Source: Maribellus comscasis
GTDB taxonomy: Bacteria > Bacteroidota > Bacteroidia > Bacteroidales > Prolixibacteraceae
Assembly (NCBI RefSeq): GCF_009762775.1
Contig: NZ_CP046401.1
Coordinates: forward strand, 1,302,001 to 1,366,000
Reading direction: 5' to 3'
DNA length: 64,000 bases
A program made the position numbers and the translations under genes. The notes under the pieces were generated by a model. The model saw only the letters and a list, made by a program, of their open reading frames with translations, had not been told where the DNA came from and ran no database searches. Each line of letters begins with the position of its first letter. The stretch's first letter is position 1. Positions 1 to 10,624 of the stretch are shown in pieces.

Positions 1-3000
1 TCCATATCCTAAATAAGTACTAGTGAAGCCCCATTCGCCTCTCAATGAGTCAACCTCATCGGTCATATCTGCATCTTTATATGCTTCCCACATGTACTCA
101 TAATTGTTACTAACCGGCCATGGTGTTCCACCGCTTACAACTTTAATTTCAAACAAACCTGCTTTATCGTTCGGACAAACAAATGCATTGTTTTTATCCT
201 CGAGTGTAACGATGAATGGTTCAGGCTGCAATACAAATTGTTTGTATTCCATTGACATACATCCTTCACTATCGTAAATAACAACAGTATAATAGTCCTC
301 ATCAGTCATATCGTCCGTGTCGTCTTCATTGGTTGAAGCTAACAGGCCATCCAAAACAATATCTGCTGAATCAGTCGATGTATATTCTTCCAATACCGCA
401 TTTCCATCATAATCTGTTCCACTAACTTGAATTGTCCATGTAGCACCATTACCACCGTAAACAGTATCCAAAGTAATAGAACCTGTTGGATATCCATAAC
501 AATCAGCCGGAGCCTGAGTTAAAACATCAGTTTTGATTGAATCAGGTTCGCGAACAGTTACACGGTGTTGCATGATAGGATCACCTTCAGCATCTGTAGC
601 ATAACCAGCAACACAACCTGCTTCGTCTCTCACCCAAGAAACCCAAGTTGCTGCAGGAACATAGAAAGTATCCGACAACTGCCATACAAGATCTTCGGGC
701 GGGAATGGGTGAGTACCGTCATCCGGAACTAAAGCAGAATCAACTGCATATTCGTAAGCTCCTGTTCCTCCGGTTGCAACAATTGCAATTGTTCCGTTGC
801 CACCATTACACATTGCGTCATCAATCAGTTTTGTACTGGTAATCATTAAACTATCAGGTCTTTCAACTTCACCAGACTCTTTAACCAACTGACAACCAGC
901 AGCATCCTTGATATATACTGTATAATGTCCTCTTACTAAATCATCCCAAATATAGCTTGTAACTGTATCAGGAAGAGTAGTATCCGCTCCAATACCGCCT
1001 GTAGACGGGCTATAAGCAACAGGTCCTTCAACCCATACAGTGTATGGTTTGGTTCCACCAGAAATATTTTCCAGGTGAATTTGTCCTGTAGGTGTATTAT
1101 AACACTGCTCATCATAAAATGCAACTGTATCGTATACAATTGGATCCGGTCCCTGCAGATCAACTGAAATTTCGTAAGTACATTCTTCGCTTGAGTTTTG
1201 CCATGGCAACTGGCTATCGTAATCACCATTACCCCATTTTTCGAAGTAATCTGAATAAGTATTCAGTGGATTACTTGCTAAAGCTCCATTATGTTGTAAT
1301 ACTTCGATTACATATGTATCAGCAGTTAAACCGGTAAAAATAATGGTATCATCTGATGTTGACATCACAGCACCTGGATCATCAATTGAAACTTCATACT
1401 CGTAACCTGCAACATCCCAGCCGCCGGAAGGAATCACCCAAATTTCACCATCATCGGTTGTTCCACTCACTCCGTCGTCTGCGCAAGAAGGCATTATTTC
1501 TTTTGCAACTTCCAGCATTAAAGCATCAGGTTGTTTGATAGTATCAATTACAGGACCGTAAATACATCCGTGAGCATCTTTTACATAAATCTGATAAATG
1601 CCAGCACGAACTCTTCTGTCAAATACTGTCGAATCTGTTGCATACCAACGATCAGCAGGAATACTAGAAGCATTCTCATATAAACCAACGTTGTTGGTGG
1701 TTTCCATGTAAGGAGCAGTACCACCTGAAATCATATAGCGGATTATACCATCGTGCGCACCGTTACATGAAACATAAGCACTATCTGTAACTAACATTAA
1801 TGGTTCCGGTATTCCGATTTCAACTTCATAAGATGCAATACATCCTAATGAATCATCTTCAACAGTTAATATGTAATATCCGGCAGGTAGATCAATAAAC
1901 TCGCCTGTCATATTCGTTTCCGGGAATCTGTCGTCATCAGCACTGGCCGATTTTGTAACTGCAGTAGGAGCCATCTTATCCAATGTATAAACATAATCAC
2001 CCCAACCACCTTCTGTTGCATCCAACAATCCGGTAATCGCTCCGTCAGAACCAGGAGTTTTACCATATACATTACAAGTAACTGAATCAACAGTAACTAA
2101 ATCCCAGTCAATTTCAAGAGCATCAGCTCCGTCAACAAACACTTCCCAAGGACCTTGAATTAATTCAGGATTTTCTGCGCCACAATAATCGCGCACTGCA
2201 ATATAATATGTGCCTTTTTGTACGTCAACATAAACAATACTGTCGTTATCAGGATCGTCGTTTGTAAAATCATGCCAATCTACCTGATCATACCAATCTG
2301 ATTGTTGCATAATCGCAGCAGACTGCGTAAATGAGTACTGATATCTCCCTTCAGATTCTTTTCTTTCCAGACCTAACCACGCTTCAATTTTTATCTGACC
2401 GTCATTGATTCCGTCGCATCCAGCAACTTTAACAGCTTCAGCATTTGCCATTATTTCAACAGGTTCAGTAACTGTTAATGTATCTACATTAGACATACAT
2501 CCCCATTCGTCGATTGCAGCAAAATAATAATCACCAGCACCAAACATTGTGGTATCTGTATAACGTGTCCCCATTGATGTAATTTCTGCAGCTGTCATAT
2601 ATACATCTGAGAAATATATTTGTGGTTCACGGTCGCCTTGATTCTGTCCTGCCGGTTCAGAAATCCAACTAACAACAATAGAAGTACTATCATTGTTTGG
2701 TAAATCAGTTAAATCGCCAAAACATTCCACATACTCGTCAACAACAGCAATGGTATTCGGAGTTAAAGAGAACGTATGGTAAATTGTATCTCTACAACCA
2801 TAATAGTCCTCAACTACAATAGTGTGCATACCGGTATCAGCAGCAAATGTATTATCAACACCACCATTTTCCCATGGTCTTTCATCAAACTTATATTTAT
2901 AGAAATAAGTCTCGCCCATAGATTCGAATGAGGTACCTCCTGCAGCTCTCACCTGAATATGCCCATCGTTAGCATCATGACAAGATGGCTCTGAAGTTAA

Positions 3001-4962
3001 CAAGTCAATTACACTTACAACCAATTCATCAGGCTCACCTATTGTTGTTGTCCATGAGTTTGTACAATCAATGGTTGAATCATGAACATAAAAAGTGTAA
3101 GTATTCGCGCCTAAAGCTTCAAATACATTATCACTTGTATATGTTGTTCCATCCATACTGTAACCAAATACATGGTTTGCAGGATTTGCAACTGTTACAG
3201 TTACATCTGTTGTTCCTCCATTACATGCAATTGAATCATAAACGAGATCAAATTCAACAGATAATATTTTAACCGCATTGTCATTGTTAATGTTCACATA
3301 GTCATCGAAACATCCAATGCTATCGTAAACACGTACATAATATACATTTGGTGCCAAACCTGTTGCTGTATCTTCAACTGTTCCGGCAGCTACAGCATCA
3401 GAAAAATCCGGCTGTGTAGCATAAGACCAATCCCAGTCAGCCCAATCGCTGCCAGAACCACCTGTAATTGTTGCCAGGTCAATCCAAATCTCTCCATTAT
3501 CTATTTCGCATGAAGCATCAGTTTGTCCTACGTCAAAACTAATAGGTTCCGCCGGTGCAATAACAATTGTCGTATCCCACTGGCATTGCAGTGAATCAAT
3601 AAATGTGATATCATATGCACCTGGCTCTAACGCGGTAAGAATCAATGAATCAGTGTGGTTTGTTTCCAAAACACCGTCAACCAGAACGTTATAACCATCA
3701 ACAAACGGAGTTGCTCCGCTTACATATAAAGTCGATTTACCATTTCCAAAGGTAGCACAGGTTTCATCAGCATGTTCTGTTTCAACAGCCATCCATGGTT
3801 CCCTTTCATCAACAATAGTAACAGGTGTCCACCAGTCCAAATCTCTTAAATCTGCACAAAGATTGGCATCCTGAACAGCTACAAAATACGTTCCGACAGG
3901 TAACTCATTGATACGATTACCAACTTCATAGTCAGAAACAAACTCATTGGCTTGCTCTTTATTCATTGTTGGAAACTGTAATCCATTAGCAACAGCTCCC
4001 CAATCTTCAAGTGGTACTATAAAATAGGTATACGGACCTGTTCCGGTCATTGAATCTATTTCAATATCTCCGTATCCTCCCGGACAGTCAACAAAAACAA
4101 CTTCATCGGTATAGTATCCTATTGGATCTGCTGCTCCAACACTAAATGTTTCTACAAACGAAATACACTCATCCAGCATCACTTCTACAGTATGTGGTCC
4201 GGAAGGAGCAACTAATGACGCAGTACTATCAGAAGTAAAAGTATTCCCATTAAAAGAATACAACATTCCAGTTTGATAAACAGGAGAAGTAACGGTAGCA
4301 ATTGCTTCACCACCATCACAATCAGCGTTTTCGACTTTAACTTCTAAGTTAGGCCATGATTGCGTAACATCAATTTCACCGGCATCAACATACCAGGTCA
4401 AAATTTCACTTGTCTGACCTTCATAATTCCATACCGACGATTCATCCAACCAGGTTAAATCAGTCTGGTAATGAGCCAAACTTCCATCAACATGCTGGAA
4501 ACCTTTTAAACCAAAATGAAGAACAAAAACAGTTGTTGTGTCGTTGTTCGGTTCTATGGTTTGTGGGTCATCACCACTATCCCATACCATAACTAATTTG
4601 TCGTCGCCTGATTGAGACACAACTGAAACTGACAAACCGGTACCAACACCATCAATTTGACTATGCTCACCAGTTACATTTTTGTAACTAAACAGGGCAT
4701 CATCAAATGTTAGTACCAATCTAAAAGAGTCAATTTCCACGAAGTCTCTCATCGAGATCTCGACGGCGTAATCATTATCTGCGCGATAACAATCACTAAC
4801 TTTTTCGGCAAAAACATGATATGTATCCTGTGCATCGCCATTTGGTGTCTGACCAAATACCGTCACTGCCATAAGGATCGCAACCATGCTTAAGCCAATT
4901 TTTCGCAAAACACCCTTAAAAGCGTGTTCGACGAGCAAGAAAATTCCAGTAAATTTTTTCAT
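1..4962 (-). CDS. Giant secreted SprB-type repeat protein (3' end outside window)
   Basis: The minus strand is open without a stop from the ATG at 4962 to the window edge: 1654 residues, C-terminus missing. The start MKKFTGIF leads an unusually long signal peptide with a hydrophobic stretch around residues 24-36 and a likely cut at VFG-Q. Residues about 40-190 look like a cohesin-like beta-sandwich. Then follow about fifteen divergent repeats of 80-110 residues, each with a Cys-x-Gly-type turn, an acidic DG.I segment and often a GG..PY.Y core, which is the SprB repeat pattern of gliding and adhesion proteins. Family knowledge suggests type IX secretion and a C-terminal sorting domain beyond the window. 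The role is inferred to be a surface adhesin or matrix protein. A strong Bacteroidota-type promoter lies about 100 bases upstream. Sure of the family type, unsure of the job. Confidence 0.88.
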   Translation of the reverse strand, partial: MKKFTGIFLLVEHAFKGVLRKIGLSMVAILMAVTVFGQTPNGDAQDTYHVFAEKVSDCYRADNDYAVEISMRDFVEIDSFRLVLTFDDALFSYKNVTGEHSQIDGVGTGLSVSVVSQSGDDKLVMVWDSGDDPQTIEPNNDTTTVFVLHFGLKGFQHVDGSLAHYQTDLTWLDESSVWNYEGQTSEILTWYVDAGEIDVTQSWPNLEVKVENADCDGGEAIATVTSPVYQTGMLYSFNGNTFTSDSTASLVAPSGPHTVEVMLDECISFVETFSVGAADPIGYYTDEVVFVDCPGGYGDIEIDSMTGTGPYTYFIVPLEDWGAVANGLQFPTMNKEQANEFVSDYEVGNRINELPVGTYFVAVQDANLCADLRDLDWWTPVTIVDEREPWMAVETEHADETCATFGNGKSTLYVSGATPFVDGYNVLVDGVLETNHTDSLILTALEPGAYDITFIDSLQCQWDTTIVIAPAEPISFDVGQTDASCEIDNGEIWIDLATITGGSGSDWADWDWSYATQPDFSDAVAAGTVEDTATGLAPNVYYVRVYDSIGCFDDYVNINNDNAVKILSVEFDLVYDSIACNGGTTDVTVTVANPANHVFGYSMDGTTYTSDNVFEALGANTYTFYVHDSTIDCTNSWTTTIGEPDELVVSVIDLLTSEPSCHDANDGHIQVRAAGGTSFESMGETYFYKYKFDERPWENGGVDNTFAADTGMHTIVVEDYYGCRDTIYHTFSLTPNTIAVVDEYVECFGDLTDLPNNDSTSIVVSWISEPAGQNQGDREPQIYFSDVYMTAAEITSMGTRYTDTTMFGAGDYYFAAIDEWGCMSNVDTLTVTEPVEIMANAEAVKVAGCDGINDGQIKIEAWLGLERKESEGRYQYSFTQSAAIMQQSDWYDQVDWHDFTNDDPDNDSIVYVDVQKGTYYIAVRDYCGAENPELIQGPWEVFVDGADALEIDWDLVTVDSVTCNVYGKTPGSDGAITGLLDATEGGWGDYVYTLDKMAPTAVTKSASADDDRFPETNMTGEFIDLPAGYYILTVEDDSLGCIASYEVEIGIPEPLMLVTDSAYVSCNGAHDGIIRYMISGGTAPYMETTNNVGLYENASSIPADRWYATDSTVFDRRVRAGIYQIYVKDAHGCIYGPVIDTIKQPDALMLEVAKEIMPSCADDGVSGTTDDGEIWVIPSGGWDVAGYEYEVSIDDPGAVMSTSDDTIIFTGLTADTYVIEVLQHNGALASNPLNTYSDYFEKWGNGDYDSQLPWQNSSEECTYEISVDLQGPDPIVYDTVAFYDEQCYNTPTGQIHLENISGGTKPYTVWVEGPVAYSPSTGGIGADTTLPDTVTSYIWDDLVRGHYTVYIKDAAGCQLVKESGEVERPDSLMITSTKLIDDAMCNGGNGTIAIVATGGTGAYEYAVDSALVPDDGTHPFPPEDLVWQLSDTFYVPAATWVSWVRDEAGCVAGYATDAEGDPIMQHRVTVREPDSIKTDVLTQAPADCYGYPTGSITLDTVYGGNGATWTIQVSGTDYDGNAVLEEYTSTDSADIVLDGLLASTNEDDTDDMTDEDYYTVVIYDSEGCMSMEYKQFVLQPEPFIVTLEDKNNAFVCPNDKAGLFEIKVVSGGTPWPVSNNYEYMWEAYKDADMTDEVDSLRGEWGFTSTYLGYG

Positions 4963-5068
4963 AGCAACTTGCTTTAAATTGAACTTAATTGATTGATTGA
5001 TTTTAATTTATTTAATTCTTTATATCAATTCTCAGACTTACTTGTCTTTTCATTTTCTCAAAACATTA

Positions 5069-5100
5069 CAAACGTATAAAATTTATCAGCAATGTACAAA
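5069..5100 (-). promoter_or_regulatory. Bacteroidota-type promoter of the repeat protein gene
   Basis: On the minus strand TTTG (5100-5097) is followed after 20 bases by TACGTTTG (5076-5069). This is an exact match to the Bacteroidota sigma-ABfr consensus TTTG-N19~23-TAnnTTTG. The predicted transcription start is near 5062, giving a leader of about 100 bases before the ATG at 4962. Confidence 0.65.
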
Positions 5101-5327
5101 ATATATGCTGTATAAAATAGTATCTTTTCATCAATGTTTTCAACAGACCTGTGAAATTTATTTCACCTCAAATTTTGTCTTTAAACTGAAAACAAAAACT
5201 GTGTTTGTTCCATTTTTCTACAATTTTAATTTTATTTTTTGAATTTTCAGCAATATATTTCTCTTTTTTTCGATTTATATGAGCAGTTTCAAATGTTATT
5301 TATGATTTCTTAAAAAATGCATTTATT

Positions 5328-5534
5328 ATGAAATTGAAATTGGCTACAAAAGACTATTTAAGAAAAGGAAACCAGAAACTGAAAAATGGAAAATACATCC
5401 AATTTATTATAATTCTAATTATATATGTTTTCTCCGTTTCTTTTCTATTTCCCTCCTGCAAAACATGTAAATGTCCTGCTTATACACAAATTCAGACTCA
5501 AACAGGCAAATCCGGATTTGTTCCGGCGAGTTAA
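5328..5534 (+). CDS. Small candidate lipoprotein with CKTCKCPAY motif
   Basis: A 68-residue reading frame in the long gap between the repeat protein gene and gapA. A basic N-terminus of about 24 residues is followed by a strongly hydrophobic segment (residues 25-42), then LFPSC, which could be a lipobox, and a CKTCKCPAY motif. Similar short Cys-rich KCPAY peptides are, as I recall, common in Bacteroidota as small hypothetical lipoproteins. No function is known to me. A weak hairpin lies downstream (about 5608-5633). The N-terminal extension before the hydrophobic segment is longer than usual for a lipoprotein signal, so the true start is uncertain. Confidence 0.5.
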   Translation: MKLKLATKDYLRKGNQKLKNGKYIQFIIILIIYVFSVSFLFPSCKTCKCPAYTQIQTQTGKSGFVPAS

Positions 5535-5745
5535 GATCCTCCCTTTTCCAGACCAATTTCCAGAATAAATTCTAAAAACTCTATAAAACTCTAATTACAA
5601 AATATTTAAACCCCAAATACCCCTTTGAGGTTTTCATATTTGCCGAACGATGTAAGAATGGACACAAATTCGACAATCCTGACTTGGTACAATTTTTAAA
5701 TTATTATTAAGGTTAAAAGCTTTTCATTTGAAATTAAAATTTCGA

Positions 5746-5778
5746 TTTGATACAATTAAATAATAGTATTTACTTTGC
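5746..5778 (+). promoter_or_regulatory. Probable gapA promoter
   Basis: TTTG at 5746-5749 is followed after 21 bases by TACTTTGC at 5771-5778, close to the Bacteroidota TTTG/TAnnTTTG consensus (the -7 box is one base off register). It gives a leader of roughly 75 bases before the gapA ATG. Confidence 0.45.
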
Positions 5779-5840
5779 AATACAGATAACAACAGAATTT
5801 AAATCCTGTAAATTAAATATTTAGGATAATTTTCAATTAA

Positions 5841-6863
<1,023 letters not shown>

Positions 6864-6890
6864 ATCAAAAGATTTATTTATATAATTTCG

Positions 6891-6925
6891 AAAAGGGTGT
6901 CTTTAACAGACATCCTTTTTTGTTT
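6891..6925. terminator. Bidirectional terminator between gapA and the permease gene
   Basis: A 12-bp stem (6891-6902 with 6908-6919, one G-T wobble) with a TTAAC loop is followed by a T-run. The 5' arm begins with four A, so it can also stop transcription of the convergent minus-strand permease gene, whose stop is at 6926. Confidence 0.85.
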
Positions 6926-8173
6926 TTACTCGTACCTAAGAGACTCAATCGGATCAAGCCTTGCTGCCTTTTGCGCAGGATAGTAGCCCGAAACAATGCC
7001 AACGACAAAACACAGAACTACTCCCATTACAATCCACATCCAGGGAATAATAAAAGAAACCCCAATTATTACTGAAACGATATTGCCCATGATGATGCCG
7101 AGAATAATTCCGAGGAAACCACCAATCTGACCAATTACAATGGCTTCAACCAAAAATTGTTGTTTTACCGTAGTTCCTTTTGCACCAATCGCTTTTCTGA
7201 CTCCAATTTCACGTGTTCGCTCCGTAACCGAAACCAACATAATATTCATGAGGCCAACTGCTGCGCCCAAAAGAGTTATCAAGCCTATAATTGTTGCAAC
7301 CAATGTAATGTTTTTAATATTCTCAAGTAGTATATTTACCAGGTTATCACTCTTTTCAATATTAAAATCACTTTCATCCAGCGGGTTTAGTCCCCGAACT
7401 ATTCTGAAGGTTGCTTCAGCTTGTCCTGTTGCTGCTTCAATTAGCTCAGGTTGTTCAACTTTAACCTGAACATTAAAATTCATATTAGGACGGGAAAAAT
7501 AACTCCTTGTATTGCTATACGGAAGGAAACAAACCAAATCTCCACCTCCCCCAAATCCACTTCCCCGTGATTTTAGTACACCAACAACCCTGTATTTTCC
7601 ACTACCAATACTAATTATCTTTTCCAAAGGATTAACGCCTCCTTTAAATAAACGATTAGCCAAGTCGCTACCAATTAAAACAACGTTTCTGCCACCACTA
7701 ATATCCTGTACTGTAAAACCTCTGCCCTCTCCAATTTCATATCCGGCAGTAAACAAATAATTTTCGTCAATTCCCCGCACAGAAATATTTGGGTTCGTTT
7801 TTTCAGAGGCATATTTAACTGTTGCAGCCTCAGTTGCACTTACAGAAATAGAAGTTGTTGCCGGGAAATCAAACTTTTCCTTAAATTCCTTAGCCTGATA
7901 AAATGAGATATAGCTGTAATTTTTTGTTCTGTATCTTTTGTTGCCAACCTGAACACGCATCCCCCTGCTGCTTATGGAAAAAGTATTGGCCCCCATAAAA
8001 GTAAATTCTTTGGTAATTGAATTTTTTATCGAGTCAATAGCAGTTAGTATTCCAACAAGTGCAGTAATCCCAACAGCTATTATAAGAACAGTAAGAACAG
8101 TTCTCAAAATATTTGAACGAATCGAATGAAGAGCAATCCTGATATTTTCAGCAAATAAAGTTGTTTTGCGCAT
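6926..8173 (-). CDS. MacB-type ABC transporter permease (FtsX family)
   Basis: This 415-residue inner-membrane protein starts with a cytoplasmic helix and a first membrane segment (residues about 22-45). A MacB-type periplasmic core domain follows (about 50-270). Three C-terminal membrane segments form the FtsX domain, including the conserved [15 protein letters not shown] loop around residue 317. This architecture belongs to MacB/LolC-like mechanotransmission exporters, which move peptides, antibiotics or lipoproteins with energy from a separate ATPase. No ATPase gene is adjacent: gapA lies downstream and the upstream gene is divergent. The partner must be elsewhere, so the substrate cannot be inferred. 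Confidence 0.88.
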   Translation of the reverse strand: MRKTTLFAENIRIALHSIRSNILRTVLTVLIIAVGITALVGILTAIDSIKNSITKEFTFMGANTFSISSRGMRVQVGNKRYRTKNYSYISFYQAKEFKEKFDFPATTSISVSATEAATVKYASEKTNPNISVRGIDENYLFTAGYEIGEGRGFTVQDISGGRNVVLIGSDLANRLFKGGVNPLEKIISIGSGKYRVVGVLKSRGSGFGGGGDLVCFLPYSNTRSYFSRPNMNFNVQVKVEQPELIEAATGQAEATFRIVRGLNPLDESDFNIEKSDNLVNILLENIKNITLVATIIGLITLLGAAVGLMNIMLVSVTERTREIGVRKAIGAKGTTVKQQFLVEAIVIGQIGGFLGIILGIIMGNIVSVIIGVSFIIPWMWIVMGVVLCFVVGIVSGYYPAQKAARLDPIESLRYE

Positions 8174-8278
8174 TCTTTTCTGTTTTTCAAGTGCAAGTTA
8201 GCAATTCATTTTAGCTATTAGTTGCTGAAATACTTGCTAAATTACAAACAAATTACATTAGATTTTAAGAATTTTTGA

Positions 8279-8301
8279 CGAACAGACGACGGATCTGTTC
8301 G
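8279..8301. promoter_or_regulatory. Inverted repeat in the 8174-8549 intergenic region
   Basis: The 376-base gap between the divergent permease and pRiA4b-like genes contains a perfect 8-bp inverted repeat, CGAACAGA (8279-8286) and TCTGTTCG (8294-8301), with a 7-base spacer. It could be a dimeric regulator site or a small hairpin. It lies about 105-130 bases upstream of the permease start and about 250 bases upstream of the other gene. I see nothing else in the gap. Confidence 0.4.
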
Positions 8302-8549
8302 ATAATTTTCCCTACTTAAACTTTTTTAACATTTTTTAAAAAAAGCATTTTCACGACTAATTTTAGCAATTTATTTGAAAAAAGATAAACCTAAATATGT
8401 TCTATATCAGTTTTTTGGTTAAAAAACAGACAATATTATTTATTCCGTTAAATATCAATCTCATCAATTTTATCTAACAAACGAACTTCATTTTACTTGC
8501 ATTTTGCAAAAATTCCTTTAAAATTTGAACTCCATACATTTTAAAGTTT

Positions 8550-9065
8550 ATGATTTATCACTTTAAAATACAGTCTCAGGAATCCACCGATTTTCATTTG
8601 GAAATCCAATTAGACGAAAAGCATACTTTTTTCGATTTTCATAAGACAATACAAAATTGTTTAGGTTTTGAATCTTATCAGTTGGCTTCGTTTTTTATTT
8701 CCGATAAAATGTGGAGGAAGCAAAAAGAAATATCGATGCTTGATCTGGGATTTAACGGAGCAGCCTATTTTATAATGCAGAAAACTAAATTATCTGAACT
8801 CATAAATTCAAAAGAACAAAAACTCATCTACACTTTTGATTTTTTTAACGACAGATCATTTTATATAGAACTAACTGGAATTATTATGGAACGAAATCTG
8901 AATGAACCGTTAGTCACCCTGAAAGAAGGAAAATCTCCAGTTCAAATTCTTGGTGATGATACCAACGAAAGAGAACTGTCAACAATTCGAGAAGAAGAAG
9001 TTTATATGGATTTTGGTGAATTAGAAGATTACACCGAGATTTTTGGTGAGATGGATGACTTTTAA
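8550..9065 (+). CDS. Plasmid pRiA4b ORF-3-like protein
   Basis: The protein has 171 residues. The pattern FKIQSQES, then a TFFDFHKTIQNCLGF helix, then ASFFISD and an acidic C-terminal tail matches the pRiA4b ORF-3-like family (also called IS1096 TnpR-like). Bacteroidota carry chromosomal copies not linked to transposons, and here there is no transposase nearby. The function is unknown. The acidic C-terminus (DDTNERE, then EEEVYMDFGELEDY) is typical of Bacteroidota members. The gene is followed by a clear terminator before miaA, so it is transcribed alone. Confidence 0.72.
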   Translation: MIYHFKIQSQESTDFHLEIQLDEKHTFFDFHKTIQNCLGFESYQLASFFISDKMWRKQKEISMLDLGFNGAAYFIMQKTKLSELINSKEQKLIYTFDFFNDRSFYIELTGIIMERNLNEPLVTLKEGKSPVQILGDDTNERELSTIREEEVYMDFGELEDYTEIFGEMDDF

Positions 9066-9108
9066 AGTTCAAGATTGTAGAGATTAAATTAATTTAGTAA
9101 CAAATTTC

Positions 9109-9143
9109 AGACTGTTCAATTCATTTTGAGCAGTCTTTTTTTT
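9109..9143 (+). terminator. Terminator after the pRiA4b-like gene
   Basis: An 11-bp stem (9109-9119 with 9126-9136, one wobble pair), a 6-base loop and a run of eight T. It shows that any miaA start upstream of about 9145 would lie inside a terminator, supporting the ATG at 9168. Confidence 0.8.
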
Positions 9144-9167
9144 GTTCTTTCTTTGCCGGAGAAAAAA

Positions 9168-10076
9168 ATGCTTAAAACATTAATTATAATAACAGGTCCT
9201 ACCGGTATTGGAAAAACAAAGACAGGGATTACTCTGGCAAGGTACTTTAACACCGAAATTATTTCTGCAGATTCGCGCCAGATTTTTAGCGAACTTTCCA
9301 TTGGAACTGCCGTGCCCTCACCGCACGAACTTTCGTTGGCCAAACATCATTTTATCCATTCTCATTCAGTAACCGAAGACTATAACGCCAGCAAATATGA
9401 AAATGAAGCATTGAGTGTTCTGAAAAATCTGTTTGAAAAATACAACCAAGTAATAATGGTTGGTGGTTCTATGCTATACATCAATGCAGTTTGCAAAGGT
9501 ATTGATATCATGCCCGATGCCGACCCGGAAATAAGACAGGTATTAAAAAACAGGCTCGAAACCGAAGGAATTGAAAGCCTGAGGTTACAATTAAAAAAAT
9601 TAGATCCGGATTATTATAATATTGTAGACTTAAAAAACCCGGCCCGTATTATCCACGCGCTGGAAGTTTGTTTAACGACAGGGAAAACTTTTTCATCGTT
9701 CAGAACCAGCCCGCAAAAAGAACGCCCTTTTCAAATTGTAAAAATAGGGCTGAATTGCGAAAGAGAAATATTACATGCCAGAATAAACCAACGAGTTAAT
9801 AAAATGATTGAGGCAGGGCTGGAAAATGAAGCACGAAGTGTTTATCACTTAAAACATTACAATGCGTTGAACACTGTTGGATATCGTGAATGGTTTGCTC
9901 ATTTTAACGGCGAAATACCGCGCGAAAAAGCGATTGAATTGATAAAACGAAACTCACGCCGTTATGCCCGCAAACAAATTACCTGGTTTAAAAAAGATAC
10001 GCAAACTATATGGTTTGAACCTCACCAGCAGCAAGAAATAATTGAGACTATCAAAAAGCAAATTTCAAAAAAATGA
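9168..10076 (+). CDS. miaA: tRNA dimethylallyltransferase MiaA
   Basis: MiaA transfers a dimethylallyl group from DMAPP to the N6 of adenosine 37 in tRNAs that read U-starting codons. The P-loop GPTGIGKT is at residues 10-17, followed by the conserved ISADSRQIF segment. The NPARIIHALEV and GYREWFAHF elements and the C-terminal RRYARKQITWFKKD tRNA-contact region are all visible. I chose ATG 9168 (302 residues) because the only longer in-frame start lies inside the preceding terminator. The stop overlaps the start of the Nudix gene by 4 bases, so the two are translationally coupled. Confidence 0.95.
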   Translation: MLKTLIIITGPTGIGKTKTGITLARYFNTEIISADSRQIFSELSIGTAVPSPHELSLAKHHFIHSHSVTEDYNASKYENEALSVLKNLFEKYNQVIMVGGSMLYINAVCKGIDIMPDADPEIRQVLKNRLETEGIESLRLQLKKLDPDYYNIVDLKNPARIIHALEVCLTTGKTFSSFRTSPQKERPFQIVKIGLNCEREILHARINQRVNKMIEAGLENEARSVYHLKHYNALNTVGYREWFAHFNGEIPREKAIELIKRNSRRYARKQITWFKKDTQTIWFEPHQQQEIIETIKKQISKK

Positions 10077-10534
10077 GAAAGCCCGGTAATTTTGTAATTC
10101 GTGTTTACGGATTAATTATCAACGAGAAGAATGAGGTTTTGATTACTGATGAATTTCAACTGGGGATGAAAATGACAAAATTCCCCGGGGGCGGGCTCCA
10201 ATTTGGCGAAGGAACAGTTGATTGTTTAAAAAGAGAGATGCGGGAAGAATGTAATGATCAGGAGATAAAAAAACTGCAACATTTCTACACCACCGACTTC
10301 TATCAAAAAGCGCTTTTCTACGAAAATCATCAGCTAATAAGCATTTATTACAGGGCGGAGCTAATTAAACCACTTAAATTCAAAATTTCAACAAAACCCT
10401 TCGATTTTGAAAAAATGGAAGACGGAAAACAAAGTTTTCGGTGGGTAAAAATCAACCAGCTTTCAGAAAACAATTTGACTTTTCCTATTGATAAAATTGT
10501 TGCTGAGAAATTAATTTTGGCATTTGCTATTTGA
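10073..10534 (+). CDS. Nudix hydrolase
   Basis: This 153-residue protein has a complete Nudix box: G-x5-E-x7-REMREE starting near residue 41 (GGLQFGEGTVDCLK, then REMREEC). The family hydrolyses nucleoside diphosphates linked to another moiety; the substrate cannot be read from the sequence. It overlaps the miaA stop by 4 bases (ATGA), so it is co-translated with miaA. The next gene, gmhA, has its own promoter in the following gap. Confidence 0.9.
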   Translation: MRKPGNFVIRVYGLIINEKNEVLITDEFQLGMKMTKFPGGGLQFGEGTVDCLKREMREECNDQEIKKLQHFYTTDFYQKALFYENHQLISIYYRAELIKPLKFKISTKPFDFEKMEDGKQSFRWVKINQLSENNLTFPIDKIVAEKLILAFAI

Positions 10535-10535
10535 G

Positions 10536-10566
10536 TTTGATTAAAAATTGCAGAATTTTACTTTAG
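10536..10566 (+). promoter_or_regulatory. Promoter of the gmhA-gmhB unit, with leader hairpin
   Basis: TTTG (10536-10539), 19 bases, then TACTTTAG (10559-10566), seven of eight positions of the Bacteroidota -7 box. A small hairpin (10580-10587 with 10594-10601) sits in the predicted leader before the gmhA ATG at 10625. Confidence 0.5.
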
Positions 10567-10624
10567 ATTTTATTCACATATCAGGTGAAAGATCATCTGA
10601 TCCTTAAAGACAGGGGGACTTAAA

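Noticed and set aside
648..4592. Several plus-strand open frames of 60-95 codons
   Set aside because: They lie antisense to the continuous 1654-codon repeat protein frame, have no recognisable composition and are rich in His, Gln and Leu as expected for reverse frames of Asp/Thr/Val-rich repeats.
8550..9065. Mobile element, because of the pRiA4b ORF-3/IS1096 family name
   Set aside because: No transposase, terminal repeats or target duplication nearby; chromosomal stand-alone copies are common in Bacteroidota.
9126..9167. Upstream extension of miaA
   Set aside because: It lies inside the intrinsic terminator of the preceding gene; the ATG at 9168 gives the normal MiaA N-terminus.
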